The position numbers were made by a program, and so were the translations under genes. From Craurococcus roseus (GTDB lineage Bacteria > Pseudomonadota > Alphaproteobacteria > Acetobacterales > Acetobacteraceae), in the NCBI RefSeq assembly GCF_039523795.1, contig NZ_BAAAFZ010000014.1, positions 1 to 63,242 on the forward strand: a stretch of DNA of 63,242 bases, in the 5' to 3' direction. This document shows, piece after piece, positions 44,890-54,047 of this stretch. Positions within the stretch are counted from its first letter, which is position 1, and every line of letters starts with the position of its first letter. Below the pieces are notes generated by a model, which worked only from the letters and a program-made list of their open reading frames with translations, ran no database searches and was not told the origin of the DNA.

Positions 44890-45510
44890 TCATCCGCTTC
44901 CGCGGCGAAGGTCCGGCGCCGGACGCCGCGGCAGCCGGTCGAGCCAGCCCAGGTCCCGGCGCAGGAAGGCGCGGGTGCGCCGCTGCCCCGGGCTCCCGTC
45001 CTCCAGCCACAGCCGCAGCGCGCGCAGGAACACCAGGGTCAGCCCGACCTCCTCCGCCTGCCGCGGCAGGCCGCGCGCGTCCAGCCGCGCCGCCTCCAGC
45101 GCCCAGTGGATCAGGCGGGAGAGGCTGAACGCCATCGGCACCCAGTGGTGCGGGTGCGAGGGGTGCAGCTTGGCCCGGATCATCGAGCCCACCGCCCGCC
45201 TGTGCGCCGCCTGGGCGTCGAACCAGCGCATCAGCGCGGCGTGCACGCGCGCGCTCGGCGGCACGCCGCCGAAGCCCGGTGCGGGCTCGCCGCCGACCAT
45301 GGCGCGCAGCGCCCGGGCGAACCACGCGTCGGCGATGGCGTCGGCGTCGCGGAAGCGCTCCAGCACCGCCGAGAGCGGCACGCCGAGCCGATGCGCGACG
45401 AGGTGGAGCCGGAGGTCGTACCAGCCGCCCCTGTCCTCCTCGGCGATGGCGAGCGCCGCGTCGACGATGCGGTCGCGGAGCGGGTCGGGATCGATGGCGA
45501 GGTCGGCCAT
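44890..45510 (-). CDS. TetR-family transcriptional regulator
   Basis: A 206-residue protein. The N-terminal HTH reads LRDRIVDAALAIAEED, LHLVAHRLGVPLSAVLERF, DADAIADAWFARAL, and the C-terminal ligand domain is helical and Trp/Arg-rich. It lies 121 bp upstream of the monooxygenase fragment on the same strand. The HTH is intact, so it may still regulate other genes. The ATG at 45510 was chosen as it gives the normal N-terminal length. Confidence 0.8.
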   Translation of the reverse strand: MADLAIDPDPLRDRIVDAALAIAEEDRGGWYDLRLHLVAHRLGVPLSAVLERFRDADAIADAWFARALRAMVGGEPAPGFGGVPPSARVHAALMRWFDAQAAHRRAVGSMIRAKLHPSHPHHWVPMAFSLSRLIHWALEAARLDARGLPRQAEEVGLTLVFLRALRLWLEDGSPGQRRTRAFLRRDLGWLDRLPRRPAPDLRRGSG

Positions 45511-45686
45511 GGCGTCCTCCACAAGGGGGTGTGCGCGTTGCCGCCGATATGGGGAGCGCCGCGGTCGGTGCCGGTGGCGCGGGTTTCCGTTGACCGTTGC
45601 GCTGGCGGGGACGCAGCGTCCTGGGGCCGGGACCGGCACAGGCTTTTCTCCCGCGCCGGGACCGGCGGAGGACGGGGAGGAAGGCC

Positions 45687-45944
45687 ATGTACGCCATGGT
45701 CAGGAGGTACGCGGGCAAGGGCGGCCTGATGGACAGGCTCGCCCCGCAGGTGCAGGACGGCCTCGTGCCGCTGCTCAAGGCCGCCCCGGGCGGCAAGGCC
45801 ACCAGCGGAGCGTTTGAGGTGTTGTGGGGCACCCGCAGCAGGCGGCGGTCGGCGGCCCGAGGAGACCGCCGGATGCACGCGAGGCGTGCGCGAGCGGGCA
45901 CGCCCACCCTCTCACCCTGTGGCGAGCAGGCTTCGCCGACTTAG
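45687..45944 (+). pseudogene. Truncated ABM-like monooxygenase-domain protein
   Basis: A GGGGAGGAAGG site precedes MYAMVRRYAGKGGLMDRLAP and VQDGLVPLLKAAPG, the typical start of a small antibiotic-monooxygenase-like protein. After residue 36 the conserved continuation is missing and an Arg-rich tail follows to 45944. It is likely a truncated gene joined to unrelated DNA near 45800. Confidence 0.5.
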
Positions 45945-46165
45945 GACCCGCCGCCCTTCTGCTCCTTCTCCTTCTCCTGCACGGCGTCGAGCACGCGGTT
46001 GGCGAAGCTCCACATCGTGTCGCCCTTCTCGATGTGGACGTGCCCGGCCGCCTCCACCCCGCCCGCGATCTGCTGCTCGATGGTCGCCTTCATGGCCTGC
46101 CCCGGGGCGTCGCCGCGCCGCGCCCCCGCGATCATGGCCCGCGCCTTCTCGTAGTCGTCGCTCAT
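45941..46165 (-). CDS. Small hypothetical protein, 74 residues
   Basis: A protein reading MSDDYEKARAMIAGARRGDA then GHVHIEKGDTMWSFANRVLD, with a Lys/Glu-rich end. It is soluble and partly helical. The HVHIEKGDTMW part looks like a short conserved strand motif, but no family was recognised. The end overlaps the convergent truncated gene by 4 bases. Confidence 0.6.
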   Translation of the reverse strand: MSDDYEKARAMIAGARRGDAPGQAMKATIEQQIAGGVEAAGHVHIEKGDTMWSFANRVLDAVQEKEKEQKGGGS

Positions 46166-46576
46166 GCCCGCCTCCAAAGACGCACCGAGCCTCCCGACCG
46201 GGAGCGCGGCGGTGAACACCCTGTGTCCGAAACCCGCAGCACGAACACGTCCGCCGTTCTGTCCCGCGCGCGGCGCCAACCCCGACGACGCGGCGCGCGC
46301 CGCCGGTCCCAAAACCGGCCAGCCGCGACGCGGTTCCTGGCCTGACGGGCCTTGTCGCCCGGTCCTGACGGTGCGCCACCGTGCACGAGACCGTCCGCGA
46401 ACCGGTGCGGGCTGTGGTGGATGACGCGCCGCGCCGCGCCGAGCCGTCCAGCGGCCAGGAGCGGCGCCTGATCCCGCCGTTGCGGCCGCCGCCGCGGATG
46501 CGTGCGCACGCCCGCTGGCGAACCGTGTGGATGGCCCGGGACGTATCGGAAATGATATCGGCCCAGGGAGGACACC
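46166..46576. other. Region without a supported gene
   Basis: Divergent gap between the 74-residue protein and the Arg-rich secreted protein. Frames on both strands are noise-like. The last 60 bp are less GC-rich (GGAAATGATATCGG) and may hold the promoter of the 46577 gene. Confidence 0.4.
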
Positions 46577-46849
46577 ATGAAACGCTTCGCACTGGCCGCG
46601 CTCACGCGCGCGGCGCTCTGGCTGGGGACGATCGACGGCCGTCGCGCCGCCGCGCAGCCCGGCGCCTGCCGCTCGGCCCCGGAGCACGTCGAGTTTCAGT
46701 ACCGCCCTTCTTACCGGCAGGACCGCCGCTACTCCCGGCAGGAGCGCCGGGCCGAGCGGCGGGCGTGGCAGCGGGAGCGCGAGCGGCAGGCCGCCCGGCG
46801 GGAGTACCGCGCCGGGCGCAGGGACAGCTACGTCGGCAGGCGCTACTGA
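46577..46849 (+). CDS. Small secreted Arg/Tyr-rich protein
   Basis: A 90-residue protein with GGAGGACACC as ribosome site and an N-terminal signal peptide (to about residue 27, RRAAAQ). The mature part is a string of Arg, Gln, Glu and Tyr (YRQDRRYSRQERRAERRAW). It is similar in style to the genes at 54752 and 55598. It would be periplasmic; function unknown. Confidence 0.6.
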   Translation: MKRFALAALTRAALWLGTIDGRRAAAQPGACRSAPEHVEFQYRPSYRQDRRYSRQERRAERRAWQRERERQAARREYRAGRRDSYVGRRY

Positions 46850-46919
46850 GAGCGGGCAGAGGCGGCGGCGCGGTGCCGAAGCTCCCCGCCGCCGCGGCCG
46901 GACCGGGGACGCGGATCGC

Positions 46920-47189
46920 TCAGTAATAGCCCCGCCGGTAGCCGCTGCGGTACCCGCCGCCATAGCCGCTGCCGTAGTAGCCGCGGCGGCTGGGCGCGGT
47001 CAGGGCGCCGCCCGCCGCGCCCAAGCCGCCGCCGATCAGCGCGCCCGTGCCGATGCCGCCGCCGGTCAGGGCCGACACGCCCGCCCCCGCCCCGGCGCCG
47101 AGCAGGCCGCCGGAGACGGCGCGCTCGCCCCGCGAGTAGCCGCAGCCCGCCAGGGGCACGAGCAACAGTACAGCCAAGAACACCCGCAT
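46920..47189 (-). CDS. Glycine-zipper lipoprotein (copy 1)
   Basis: An 89-residue lipoprotein: signal peptide with lipobox LAGC (Cys16), then ERAVSGGLLGAGAGAGVSAL with Gly-zipper repeats and a Gly/Tyr/Arg tail. Copy 2 is at 57478. Such proteins sit in the outer membrane, often stress-related. ATG 47189 gives the signal peptide exactly. Confidence 0.75.
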   Translation of the reverse strand: MRVFLAVLLLVPLAGCGYSRGERAVSGGLLGAGAGAGVSALTGGGIGTGALIGGGLGAAGGALTAPSRRGYYGSGYGGGYRSGYRRGYY

Positions 47190-47525
47190 GACGTTCCTCC
47201 CTTGGTACGACATCAGAGGAACGCGCGGCGGGCGCAACGGAAGGCGGCGGCGGGGCACGGTCGATCGGATGTGATCAGAGGAGGCACGACGGCGGGCCTT
47301 CTTCCATCCTCAGGCATGTGCTGGCCCGCCCTGCGCTCGGGCGCTGCGCGGCGCGGCGCGGCTCCGCCATCGGGACGGCGCGGGCGGCCAAGGTCGCCCG
47401 GACCCGGAGCCGCGCCGCCGCCCACAGGAGCGTCCGCGAACGCCTCGGACCGCGGCGGATCGGAACGCCGCTTCGGGCGCTTCCAGGCCACGCCCGGCAA
47501 CACGGGCGCCGCTCTTGGAGGCCAA

Positions 47526-47816
47526 ATGCACCACGTCATCCTTTCCGCACTCGCCATCGCCGCCACCGTCTCCGCCGCCGCGGCGCAGACCCCTCCCGCC
47601 CAGCAGGCCGACCAGCCGCAACTGCGCTTCTCGCCCGTGACACGCAGTTCCGATCCCGTGGGGGTCGTTTACGCCTCGCCCGCGCCGGGCGGCTGCCTGC
47701 CGGTGTTCGGCGCGACGGCGCGGCCGGATGGCAACACCGCCCAGGGCGCGGTCTACGTCCCCCACGGCTGCCCGCGCGCGGTGGCCGCGGCCGCCGAAGG
47801 CGCGACGAGGCGCTGA
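47526..47816 (+). CDS. Small secreted protein
   Basis: A 96-residue protein with a signal peptide (residues 1-20, AAAAQ). The mature part is Pro/Ala/Gln-rich with two Cys (GGCLPVFGATA, PHGCPRAV). No family recognised. ATG at 47526; no strong ribosome site (GGAGGCCAA precedes). Confidence 0.6.
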   Translation: MHHVILSALAIAATVSAAAAQTPPAQQADQPQLRFSPVTRSSDPVGVVYASPAPGGCLPVFGATARPDGNTAQGAVYVPHGCPRAVAAAAEGATRR

Positions 47817-47870
47817 GCCCCCGGGCCGGACCCGGCAGGGCCTTTGGACGGGGCGCCTACATGCGGCCGT

Positions 47871-48328
47871 TCAGCACCACCCCTCCCCGCTGGCCCGCTC
47901 GACCCGGAGGAGGGTCTGGTTCACACCCAGGAACGGCATGCCGAGGTAGACGCGCGCCACCAGCACGTCCGCGGACACGCGCGTCGCCGCGAGGCCGTAG
48001 CCGCGCCCGTCCCGCGGGTCGTAGAACGACCCGGCGGCCCAGCGGCCGGGCTCGTCGGGGACCGGCAGCAGGCCGTCGAGCACCGCCACGCCGCAGAGCG
48101 GGCGGTCGCGCAGCCCAGGGTCCGGGTTCATGGTGTCGCGCCTCGGGCGCCCGGCGTCGTCGCGCGGCGTCCGCAGCCACGCGATGCGCCCGCAGAGCGC
48201 GTCCCCGTCCGCGTCCCCGCACGGGGCGATGGCCAACGCGACCTCGCCCTCGATCATCCAGACACCCTGGACCGGCGGATCGTCGGCGGCAGGGGCGGCG
48301 CGGCCCGGGGCGGCGAGGAGGAACGCCG
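47871..48328 (-). CDS. DUF2147-family protein, N-terminus lost in an assembly gap
   Basis: The mature domain is complete: GVWMIEGEVALAIAPCGDAD, LCGRIAWLRTPRDDAGRPR, NPDPGLRDRPLCGVAVLDGL, WAAGSFYDPRDGRGYGLAAT and RVYLGMPFLGVNQTLLRVER. This is the DUF2147 beta-barrel-like periplasmic domain. The signal peptide end (AFLLAAPGRAAPA) borders the N run at 48329-48340, and the start codon lies in or beyond the gap. A remnant of a second copy is at 55334. Confidence 0.8.
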
Positions 48329-48340
48329 NNNNNNNNNNNN
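48329..48340. other. Assembly gap (12 N)
   Basis: Twelve undetermined bases. The true size is not known; the gap removes the start of the DUF2147 gene. Confidence 1.
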
Positions 48341-48662
48341 GACCCGGCCGCCCCGCCGCATCGTCTTGGGCGTCGATGCGAAGCCGCCGGGAGGCGCCGG
48401 AGGGCACGTGCCAAACATGGCGAGGTGCGCCGTTTCGGCCGGGCCGGGAGACGGAGGACTTCGGGGCGGAGCTTCCTCCGGCATGGCGTCCCTCCGCGAC
48501 GAGGAGCATGGAACGCGGGTGCATCGCCGCGGTTCGATGCCGGTCCGGCAGGGTCAGGGCCACAGGGGACGCGCCCTCCGGCGCGCTCGGTGTCCGCCGC
48601 CGTTTCCTGGCCGCGCTCCTCGGCCACTTCGTGCGTGGCTCGCTGGCCGTCACCGGGGCCGT
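48341..48662. other. Region without a supported gene
   Basis: Holds the likely promoter or start of the DUF2147 gene. No protein-like frame, repeat or RNA gene recognised. Confidence 0.4.
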
Positions 48663-49019
48663 TCAGCCCCGCCGCGCGTTCGGCCGCGCCGCGGCGCCGC
48701 GGCGCCGAACCTCCTGCGCGCCCCCGGCGCGGCGCTCCCCCGCGATCTCCCTTTCGGAGGCAGCATCGGCCGCCGCCGCCTCCTGCACCGTCTCCTGCTC
48801 GCCGGGCGCCCCGCCGCGCCCGTGGCCTTCGATCAGCCGCGCCAGCGTGGCGTGCGTCTCGTGGAAGCCGCCGCCATCGCGCGTCGCCAGGAACGGCCTC
48901 CCGTCCAGCGTGAAGACGCGGCGCTGCATCGACAGGCGGGCGACCTCCGCATCCGTCGCGGGGAGGAACGCGCAGCCGCACGCCTCCGCGGCCGCGACTT
49001 GCTCCCGGGTCAGGTCCAC
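48663..49019 (-). CDS. Accessory protein family C, copy 1
   Basis: A 118-residue protein with a GTG start preceded by GGGAGGAG. The N-terminal 65 residues (LTREQVAAAEACGCAFLPAT, ARLSMQRRVFTLDGRPF, TLARLIEGHG) match the N-terminus of the gene at 60504; the rest is low-complexity Ala/Glu/Arg. The shared block looks like a small folded domain. Function unknown. Confidence 0.65.
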   Translation of the reverse strand: MDLTREQVAAAEACGCAFLPATDAEVARLSMQRRVFTLDGRPFLATRDGGGFHETHATLARLIEGHGRGGAPGEQETVQEAAAADAASEREIAGERRAGGAQEVRRRGAAARPNARRG

Positions 49020-49183
49020 GCGGCTCCTCCCTCGTGCATTCTGATCGCGGCCCCGCACGGCGCGGCGGGACGGCGGGAGCGGGACCGCCACGGCGGCCGT
49101 CGCCTTGAGCCCCGTCGTCGGCGGATCGTCACGGCGGCGCCGCGGAGGCGCCGGTCGCATCGGCAGCGGCGGCCGCGGCCTCC

Positions 49184-49558
49184 TCACAGCGCCAACGCCA
49201 GCGCCTCGTCCTCCCAGGGTCCTCGGACGAAGGCGGCCACCTCGTACGCCCCGTCGTCGGACCACAGCACGCCGAGCACCCGCGCGCCGTCGTGCCGCAG
49301 GTCGAGTCCGTAGGGCAGGTCCGGCCGCGTGCGCTGCCGCTCCACGGCGTGCCGGTAGCCGGGCGAGGACGCCTCGTCTGGCGACAACTCGCCAAAGGGC
49401 GTCCAGTGCTCGATCGTCCAGCGATCGACCCGCAGGGCGACCAGCCGCACGGCGCCGCGCTGAAGCTCCAGGGTGCCGTGTTCGCGGACGAGCGGCAGGA
49501 GGCGGTCGCGGATCGCCAGCGCGCGGTCGTCGCCCGAAGAAACGAGCCTCAGGGTCAT
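49184..49558 (-). CDS. Hypothetical protein, 124 residues
   Basis: A protein with good ribosome site (GGAGGAGCGC). It is rich in strands (LELQRGAVRLVALRVDRWTI, PYGLDLRHDGARVLGVLWSD, YEVAAFVRGPWEDEAL). No family recognised. Intact and likely expressed. Confidence 0.65.
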   Translation of the reverse strand: MTLRLVSSGDDRALAIRDRLLPLVREHGTLELQRGAVRLVALRVDRWTIEHWTPFGELSPDEASSPGYRHAVERQRTRPDLPYGLDLRHDGARVLGVLWSDDGAYEVAAFVRGPWEDEALALAL

Positions 49559-49788
49559 GCGCTCCTCCACCGCGTTTCCGGACCGCCCGTCGTCCGCCGC
49601 GCGGCCGAGCATGCCAGAGCGAGGCGGCGATGGCAGGGCGCAGGCGCGCCGATCCCCTTGGACCGTGGCACCGGTACGCGCCAACCGCCCCGGATCACAG
49701 GGCAGCCACCCGCCCCAGCGCGGCGGCGTCGGGCGGCGCCGATGGACCGGTCCGTCGTCCCGGTGCCGGTGCCGGTGGCCGGGCCATG

Positions 49789-49968
49789 CTAGAGGCCGCG
49801 GACGCCGCCGAGCCCGCCGCCGAAGATCAGGTACAGGACCAGCACCACCAAGAGCAGGCCGAGGATGCCGCCGAAGCCGCCGCGGCCGTAGTAGCCCGAC
49901 CGGTAGCCGTAGAAGCCGCCGCCCCCGAACAGCAGCAGCAGCACCACGACGATCAGAACCAGCGTCAT
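49789..49968 (-). CDS. Small Gly-rich hydrophobic membrane protein
   Basis: A 59-residue protein: MTLVLIVVVLLLLFGGGGFY, a Gly/Tyr/Arg turn, then GILGLLLVVLVLYLIFGGG. Two short membrane helices. It resembles the DUF3309-type small membrane proteins of alphaproteobacteria. GGGAGGACACGGG precedes the ATG. Confidence 0.75.
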   Translation of the reverse strand: MTLVLIVVVLLLLFGGGGFYGYRSGYYGRGGFGGILGLLLVVLVLYLIFGGGLGGVRGL

Positions 49969-50114
49969 CCCGTGTCCTCCCGGTCGCGCCGCCAGTGTGG
50001 GCGCTCAGCCGCCGCTGGGGAACTCGCGGCCGCCGCGCCTAGGCCACGCCTGGCCGCCGTTCCGCATCGTCGATGCGAGGCCGATCTCGCCGGACCGGTG
50101 TCGGCTTCGGCGCG

Positions 50115-50375
50115 TCAGGAGGTCTCGCCGCGGTCGCCCTCGCCGCCGGGCGGTGGCTCGTCGGCCGGGGGGCAGACGGTGACCCGACCGCCCCTGGCGT
50201 GGAACTCGGCGACCATGCGCGCCGCGTCGGCCTCGTCCGGCTTGCCGCCAGCGGCCAGGGCGGCGTCCTTCTGCGCGGCGACGTGGAAGCGCGCGCGCCC
50301 CGCCTCGGCCCGCTTCGCGGCGGCATGGCCGGTCGTCCCCGCCCCGGCGGTTCGTCCATCGCTGTCGTTCTGCAT
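50115..50375 (-). CDS. Small hypothetical protein, 86 residues
   Basis: The C-terminal half AARMVAEFHARGGRVTVCPP is a recurring motif in small alphaproteobacterial accessory proteins; the N-terminal half is Ala-rich and disordered. ATG 50375 chosen; an upstream ATG at 50387 is in frame. Function unknown. Confidence 0.55.
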   Translation of the reverse strand: MQNDSDGRTAGAGTTGHAAAKRAEAGRARFHVAAQKDAALAAGGKPDEADAARMVAEFHARGGRVTVCPPADEPPPGGEGDRGETS

Positions 50376-50504
50376 GGCGCCGAGCATACCACGGCCGCGA
50401 ACGGCGTCGGGGCCGCGCCCGCATCACCTGACCGTCAGCGTGGGCGCGGCCGTGGCTCGGGCTCGGGCAGGCGGGCATCGACCATCCCGTCAGCGAGCGC
50501 CGAC

Positions 50505-50708
50505 TCAGGCGAGCCGGAGGTTCGCCGCCGCCTGCTTGCCCCGCTCCGTCACCACCTCGTAGGTGACCCTCTGGTTCTCGTCGAGCCCGTTCAGGCCCGC
50601 CGCCTGCACGGCGGTGATGTGGACGAACACGTCCTTGCCGCCGTCCTCGGGCTGGATGAAGCCGAAGCCCTTGTCGGGGTTGAACCATTTCACGGTGCCG
50701 GTGGGCAT
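50505..50708 (-). CDS. Cold-shock domain protein
   Basis: A 67-residue CspA-type protein: TGTVKWFNPDKGFGFIQPED (RNP1 KGFGFI), DVFVHITAVQAAGL (RNP2) and VTYEVVTERGKQAAANLRL. It binds single-stranded RNA/DNA as an RNA chaperone. The ATG is preceded by GAGGGAAGG. It is intact and unlike the decayed genes around it. Confidence 0.95.
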   Translation of the reverse strand: MPTGTVKWFNPDKGFGFIQPEDGGKDVFVHITAVQAAGLNGLDENQRVTYEVVTERGKQAAANLRLA

Positions 50709-50905
50709 GCGACCTTCCCTCTGAAACCCGAGGCGTTGTGGCCCGTGCCGACAGGAACCGCAAACGCGGCGGCACCGGCCAGCACCGCGGCACCGGGAGC
50801 AGATGGAGGAGCGGACGCCCGCCCTCCCCGGCCGGGGAGGGCCGCCGGTCCGGAATGGTCGGCGCCGCGCCACCTTCGCTTGGCATCGGCCGATCTCCGC
50901 GCTTT

Positions 50906-51721
50906 TCAGCGACTCGCGGCCCATCCCCGGAAGGCATTTGCGGTGGCCTCGTCCGCGGGGAAGAAGCACTCGACGCGCACCTCCTGCGCCGCCACGTCCT
51001 GCGGCGTGCCCAGGGTCGAGATCGTTGTGAACAGGTTGAGGGCCGTCTCGCCCTTCACGACGCGCATGGCGAGCACCGGTTCGCCCTCGCCCTCTGCGGC
51101 GGGCAGGGCCGCGACGCCCGGCACGTCCGGGTAGCCCAGCAGCCGGTCCAGCAACGCGGCCGTCTCCGCGGTTCCGTCGTGGAGCGCGTCGGCCCGGACC
51201 CCGCGCACGAAGTGCAGCGCGACCTCCCGCCAGTTCGCCACCAGCGGGCGCAGGCCGTCGGGCGCAAGCAGTGCGTCGGCGAGGTTGAGCGGCCGCGCCG
51301 GGTCCGGTTCGAACGGCGGGCCGCCCGTCAAGAACCCGACCATGCGCCGCGCGCCCGTGTTGGCCCGGAGCAGGTTCCAGCGGCGGTCGAACGCGAACGC
51401 CGGGAAGGGCTCCTGCTGCCCGAGCATGAAGCCGAGCGCCCGGTCCACCGTGGCGGCTTCCGGCGCCCCGAGGGCGCTCTCGCGCCAAACCGGCGCGAAC
51501 CCGGCCGTCAGCAGCAGCGCGTTCTGCTGCCGGTAGGGGAGGTCCAGCGCCGCCGCGAGGCGCAGCACCATCTCGCGGCTCGGCGCGGTGCGCCCGAGTT
51601 CCAGAAAGCTGACGTGCCGCTGCGACACCTCGGCGGCGTTGGCGAGCGCGAGTTGCGACATCCCGCGCCGCTCCCGCCACCGACGCAGCCTCGACGGGAA
51701 GTCCGATCCTGCTGCCGCCAC
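50906..51721 (-). CDS. XRE-family regulator with MmyB-like ligand domain
   Basis: A 271-residue protein: HTH in residues about 8-65 (FPSRLRRWRERRGMSQLALA, EVSQRHVSFLELGRTAPSRE), then the MmyB-like domain (PFPAFAFDRRWNLLRANTGA, FVRGVRADALHDG, VVKGETALNLFTTISTLGTP). GTG at 51721 is the first usable start. It is divergent from the EamA transporter gene with about 70 bp between them, so it probably controls that gene. Confidence 0.85.
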   Translation of the reverse strand: MAAAGSDFPSRLRRWRERRGMSQLALANAAEVSQRHVSFLELGRTAPSREMVLRLAAALDLPYRQQNALLLTAGFAPVWRESALGAPEAATVDRALGFMLGQQEPFPAFAFDRRWNLLRANTGARRMVGFLTGGPPFEPDPARPLNLADALLAPDGLRPLVANWREVALHFVRGVRADALHDGTAETAALLDRLLGYPDVPGVAALPAAEGEGEPVLAMRVVKGETALNLFTTISTLGTPQDVAAQEVRVECFFPADEATANAFRGWAASR

Positions 51722-51790
51722 GACTACTTGCCATGTAGTTGCGGACCGGCATGTTCGCAGGTTCCCCTGCGCCCAGGGAGGGCGAAAGGC

Positions 51791-52681
51791 ATGGGCGAGC
51801 GGTTCGGGGTCGGCGTGGCGCTCGCGTCCAGCGCCCTCGGGGGTACAGCGGCGGCGGTGACGCGCTACCTCGTGGGCAGCGCGGACCCGGTGACGTTGGC
51901 GGTCCTGCGGTTCGGCATCGGCTTCCTGTGCGTGCTCCCGGTCGCGCTGCTGCTCCGCGTGCGCTGGCCGCCGCGGGCTGACTGGCCGAAGGTCGCAGCC
52001 CTTGGCGTCGCCCTCTTCGCGGTGTTCTTCGTGCTCTACAACATCGCGGTGGGCTACACGACCGCGGCCCGCGCCAGCCTCGCGCTCGCCACCCTTCCGT
52101 TGCAGACGATGGTCGTCGGCGCCGACCTCGGCGTGGAGCCGCTGGGCTGGCGCAAGGCGGCGGGCGTCGCGCTGGCCGTGGCGGGCGTGGCGCTCGCGCT
52201 CGCGTCCGGTCTTGCGGACGCGCCGCCCGGCGCGTGGCGCGGCGAACTCACCATGGCCGGGGCGGTGCTCTGCATGGCGTTCTACAATGTCTGGTCGCGG
52301 CCGTGCATCCGGCGTTCGAGCGCCCTGGGTTTCCTGACGGTCGGCATGGGCTTCGGCGCGGCGGCGCTGGTGGCTGCGGTGTCCCTGTCGGGCGGCCTCG
52401 CGGCCCTGCACGGCTTCGGCGCCCGAAAATGGGTCGCGGGCCTTTACCTCGGCGCTGGTGGCGGCGCGCTCGCCTTCGTCCTCTGGGTCGTGGCGCTCAA
52501 CCACGCGAGCCCGACGCGCGTGGCCAACACCATGACAGTGAATCCGGTCGCGGCGGCCTCCCTGGCGGCCCTGCTCGTCGGCGAGCCCATAACGCTCAAC
52601 CTAGTGCTCGGGCTGGTCGCCGTGTTCGCCGGGATTTGGCTGGCGACTAGCGAGCCCAGGACGGTCGCGGCCACGCGGTAG
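51791..52681 (+). CDS. EamA/DMT-superfamily transporter
   Basis: A 296-residue protein with about ten membrane helices in two EamA repeats (GERFGVGVALASSALGGTAA and GELTMAGAVLCMAFYNVWSR). The second repeat ends with the typical LLVGEPITLNLVLGLVAVFA and IWLATSEP. It probably exports a small metabolite. GGGCGAAAGGC precedes the ATG. Divergent from the XRE regulator. Confidence 0.9.
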   Translation: MGERFGVGVALASSALGGTAAAVTRYLVGSADPVTLAVLRFGIGFLCVLPVALLLRVRWPPRADWPKVAALGVALFAVFFVLYNIAVGYTTAARASLALATLPLQTMVVGADLGVEPLGWRKAAGVALAVAGVALALASGLADAPPGAWRGELTMAGAVLCMAFYNVWSRPCIRRSSALGFLTVGMGFGAAALVAAVSLSGGLAALHGFGARKWVAGLYLGAGGGALAFVLWVVALNHASPTRVANTMTVNPVAAASLAALLVGEPITLNLVLGLVAVFAGIWLATSEPRTVAATR

Positions 52682-52746
52682 ACCTCCTGGTGCCACCGCG
52701 GGTCCATGGGTGCGCCCCTGCCTCGCTCGCCCCCGGACCGCGGGCC

Positions 52747-53034
52747 TCATCCGGGCGGCGCCAGCCCGTCGGCCATCATCAGCGCGACGACCCGCGCCTC
52801 CACCTCGTCCGGGTCAGCGACCGTCGTCCGGCCCGTGCCGCCCTGCCCGCCCAGCATCTCCGCCAGAGCGCGCCCCAGGAACTCCATGCGCCGCGGGTGG
52901 TCGTACAGCGCCCGGCGGCGCTCCTCGTCGGCCAGCAATGCGATCAGCCGTTCCCGCTCCTCGTCGGGCCAGCCCTTCTCGCGCGCCAACCGGGCGCAGG
53001 CCGCCGCGAGCCGGTCGTCTTGATCGTCGTGCAT
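52747..53034 (-). CDS. Hypothetical protein, 95 residues
   Basis: A soluble helical protein (LAREKGWPDEERERLIALLA, RRRALYDHPRRMEFLGRALA). Intact, no family recognised. It is the next minus-strand gene after the AAC(3)-like pseudogene, 34 bp away. Confidence 0.6.
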   Translation of the reverse strand: MHDDQDDRLAAACARLAREKGWPDEERERLIALLADEERRRALYDHPRRMEFLGRALAEMLGGQGGTGRTTVADPDEVEARVVALMMADGLAPPG

Positions 53035-53068
53035 GCCGAGGGTCCCTGCGGGAAGGACCGATGGATCG

Positions 53069-53916
53069 TCAAGGCTCGGCGGCGCGATCGGCGCGCCACA
53101 GATCGACCGCGGCATCGACGGCCGCCCGGATCGGGAAGAGGTGGCAGCGCGCGGAGCCGACCATCCCCGTCCTGATCACGCCCGCCTCCGCCAGCAAACG
53201 GCCGACCTCCGGGAAGCGCCAGGACCCGAAGGGCGGCACCCGGTAGCGCACCCAACGGCGCTCGCCATCCACCAGCACCGGCGAGCCTTGCTCCACCGCG
53301 GGCCGGTCCGGCCAAGCCCGGCGCTCGGCGAGGTGGAGCGCCGTGCAGCGGTCGAACCCCACCCCGAGCAGCAGCACTTGCGCCCCGATCTCGTATAGGC
53401 GGCCGAGCGGCGAGTCCTCGCCGAACGGGTCATCCAACGACTGCCGACCGGCGATCCGCTCCGCCTCGGGTCCGCGCGCCGCGAAGGAGCGGGTCGGGTG
53501 CGGGCCGCGCAGCGCGCCGGGCCACGTTCGGAAGTGCTCCGCCACCGCGCCCATGCGTCGCGTCGGCGTGGTCCTCGGGTCGTAAGCGGGCATGCTGGCG
53601 CGAACCGCCTCGTGCCACGCGGCGGGGATGGCGGGCTCCACCCAGTCTGCCGGGTCCTTCAGGCCCGAGGACTGCGCGGGCATGACCAAGGTGCCCGCCC
53701 GCCCAGCGCGTCACGCAGCGCCTCGACGACCGCGACGGCGCCGCCCGACACCCAACCGATGGCATGCAGCGAGCAGTGGACGAGCACGGTATCGCCCGCG
53801 CTGAGGCCGAGGCGGCGCAGGTCGGCGCCCAGGCCCTCGCGCGTCCGCGGGCACGGCGTCGACGCGATCGCAACCGCCTCCGCACGTTCAGGCGGCGTCA
53901 CCGGGGCTTGCTTCAA
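53069..53916 (-). pseudogene. Aminoglycoside N(3)-acetyltransferase family gene with a frameshift
   Basis: The first half (TREGLGADLRRLGLSAGDTV, LVHCSLHAIGWVSGGAVAVV) and the second half (TLVMPAQSSGLKDPADWVEP, DPRTTPTRRMGAVAEHFRTW, GQVLLLGVGFDRCTALHLAE-like) are the two parts of one AAC(3)/YokD-family acetyltransferase, but in different frames. The shift lies at about 53690-53705, in a GGGCGGGCGGGC run. The start is probably the TTG at 53916 with a GGGGGAGG site. Whether the product ever acted on aminoglycosides is unknown. Confidence 0.8.
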
Positions 53917-54047
53917 GGAAACCTCCCCCGTCCTGCCGGGGCACCCGGCCTCGCGGGACCTCGCCCCGCACCGCGCGCATCCTCGCACTCCCGACAGCGA
54001 CCGCCAGGGTGCTCCGCCTGCGACGGCGAGGCGTGTCCTCCCCGCGG

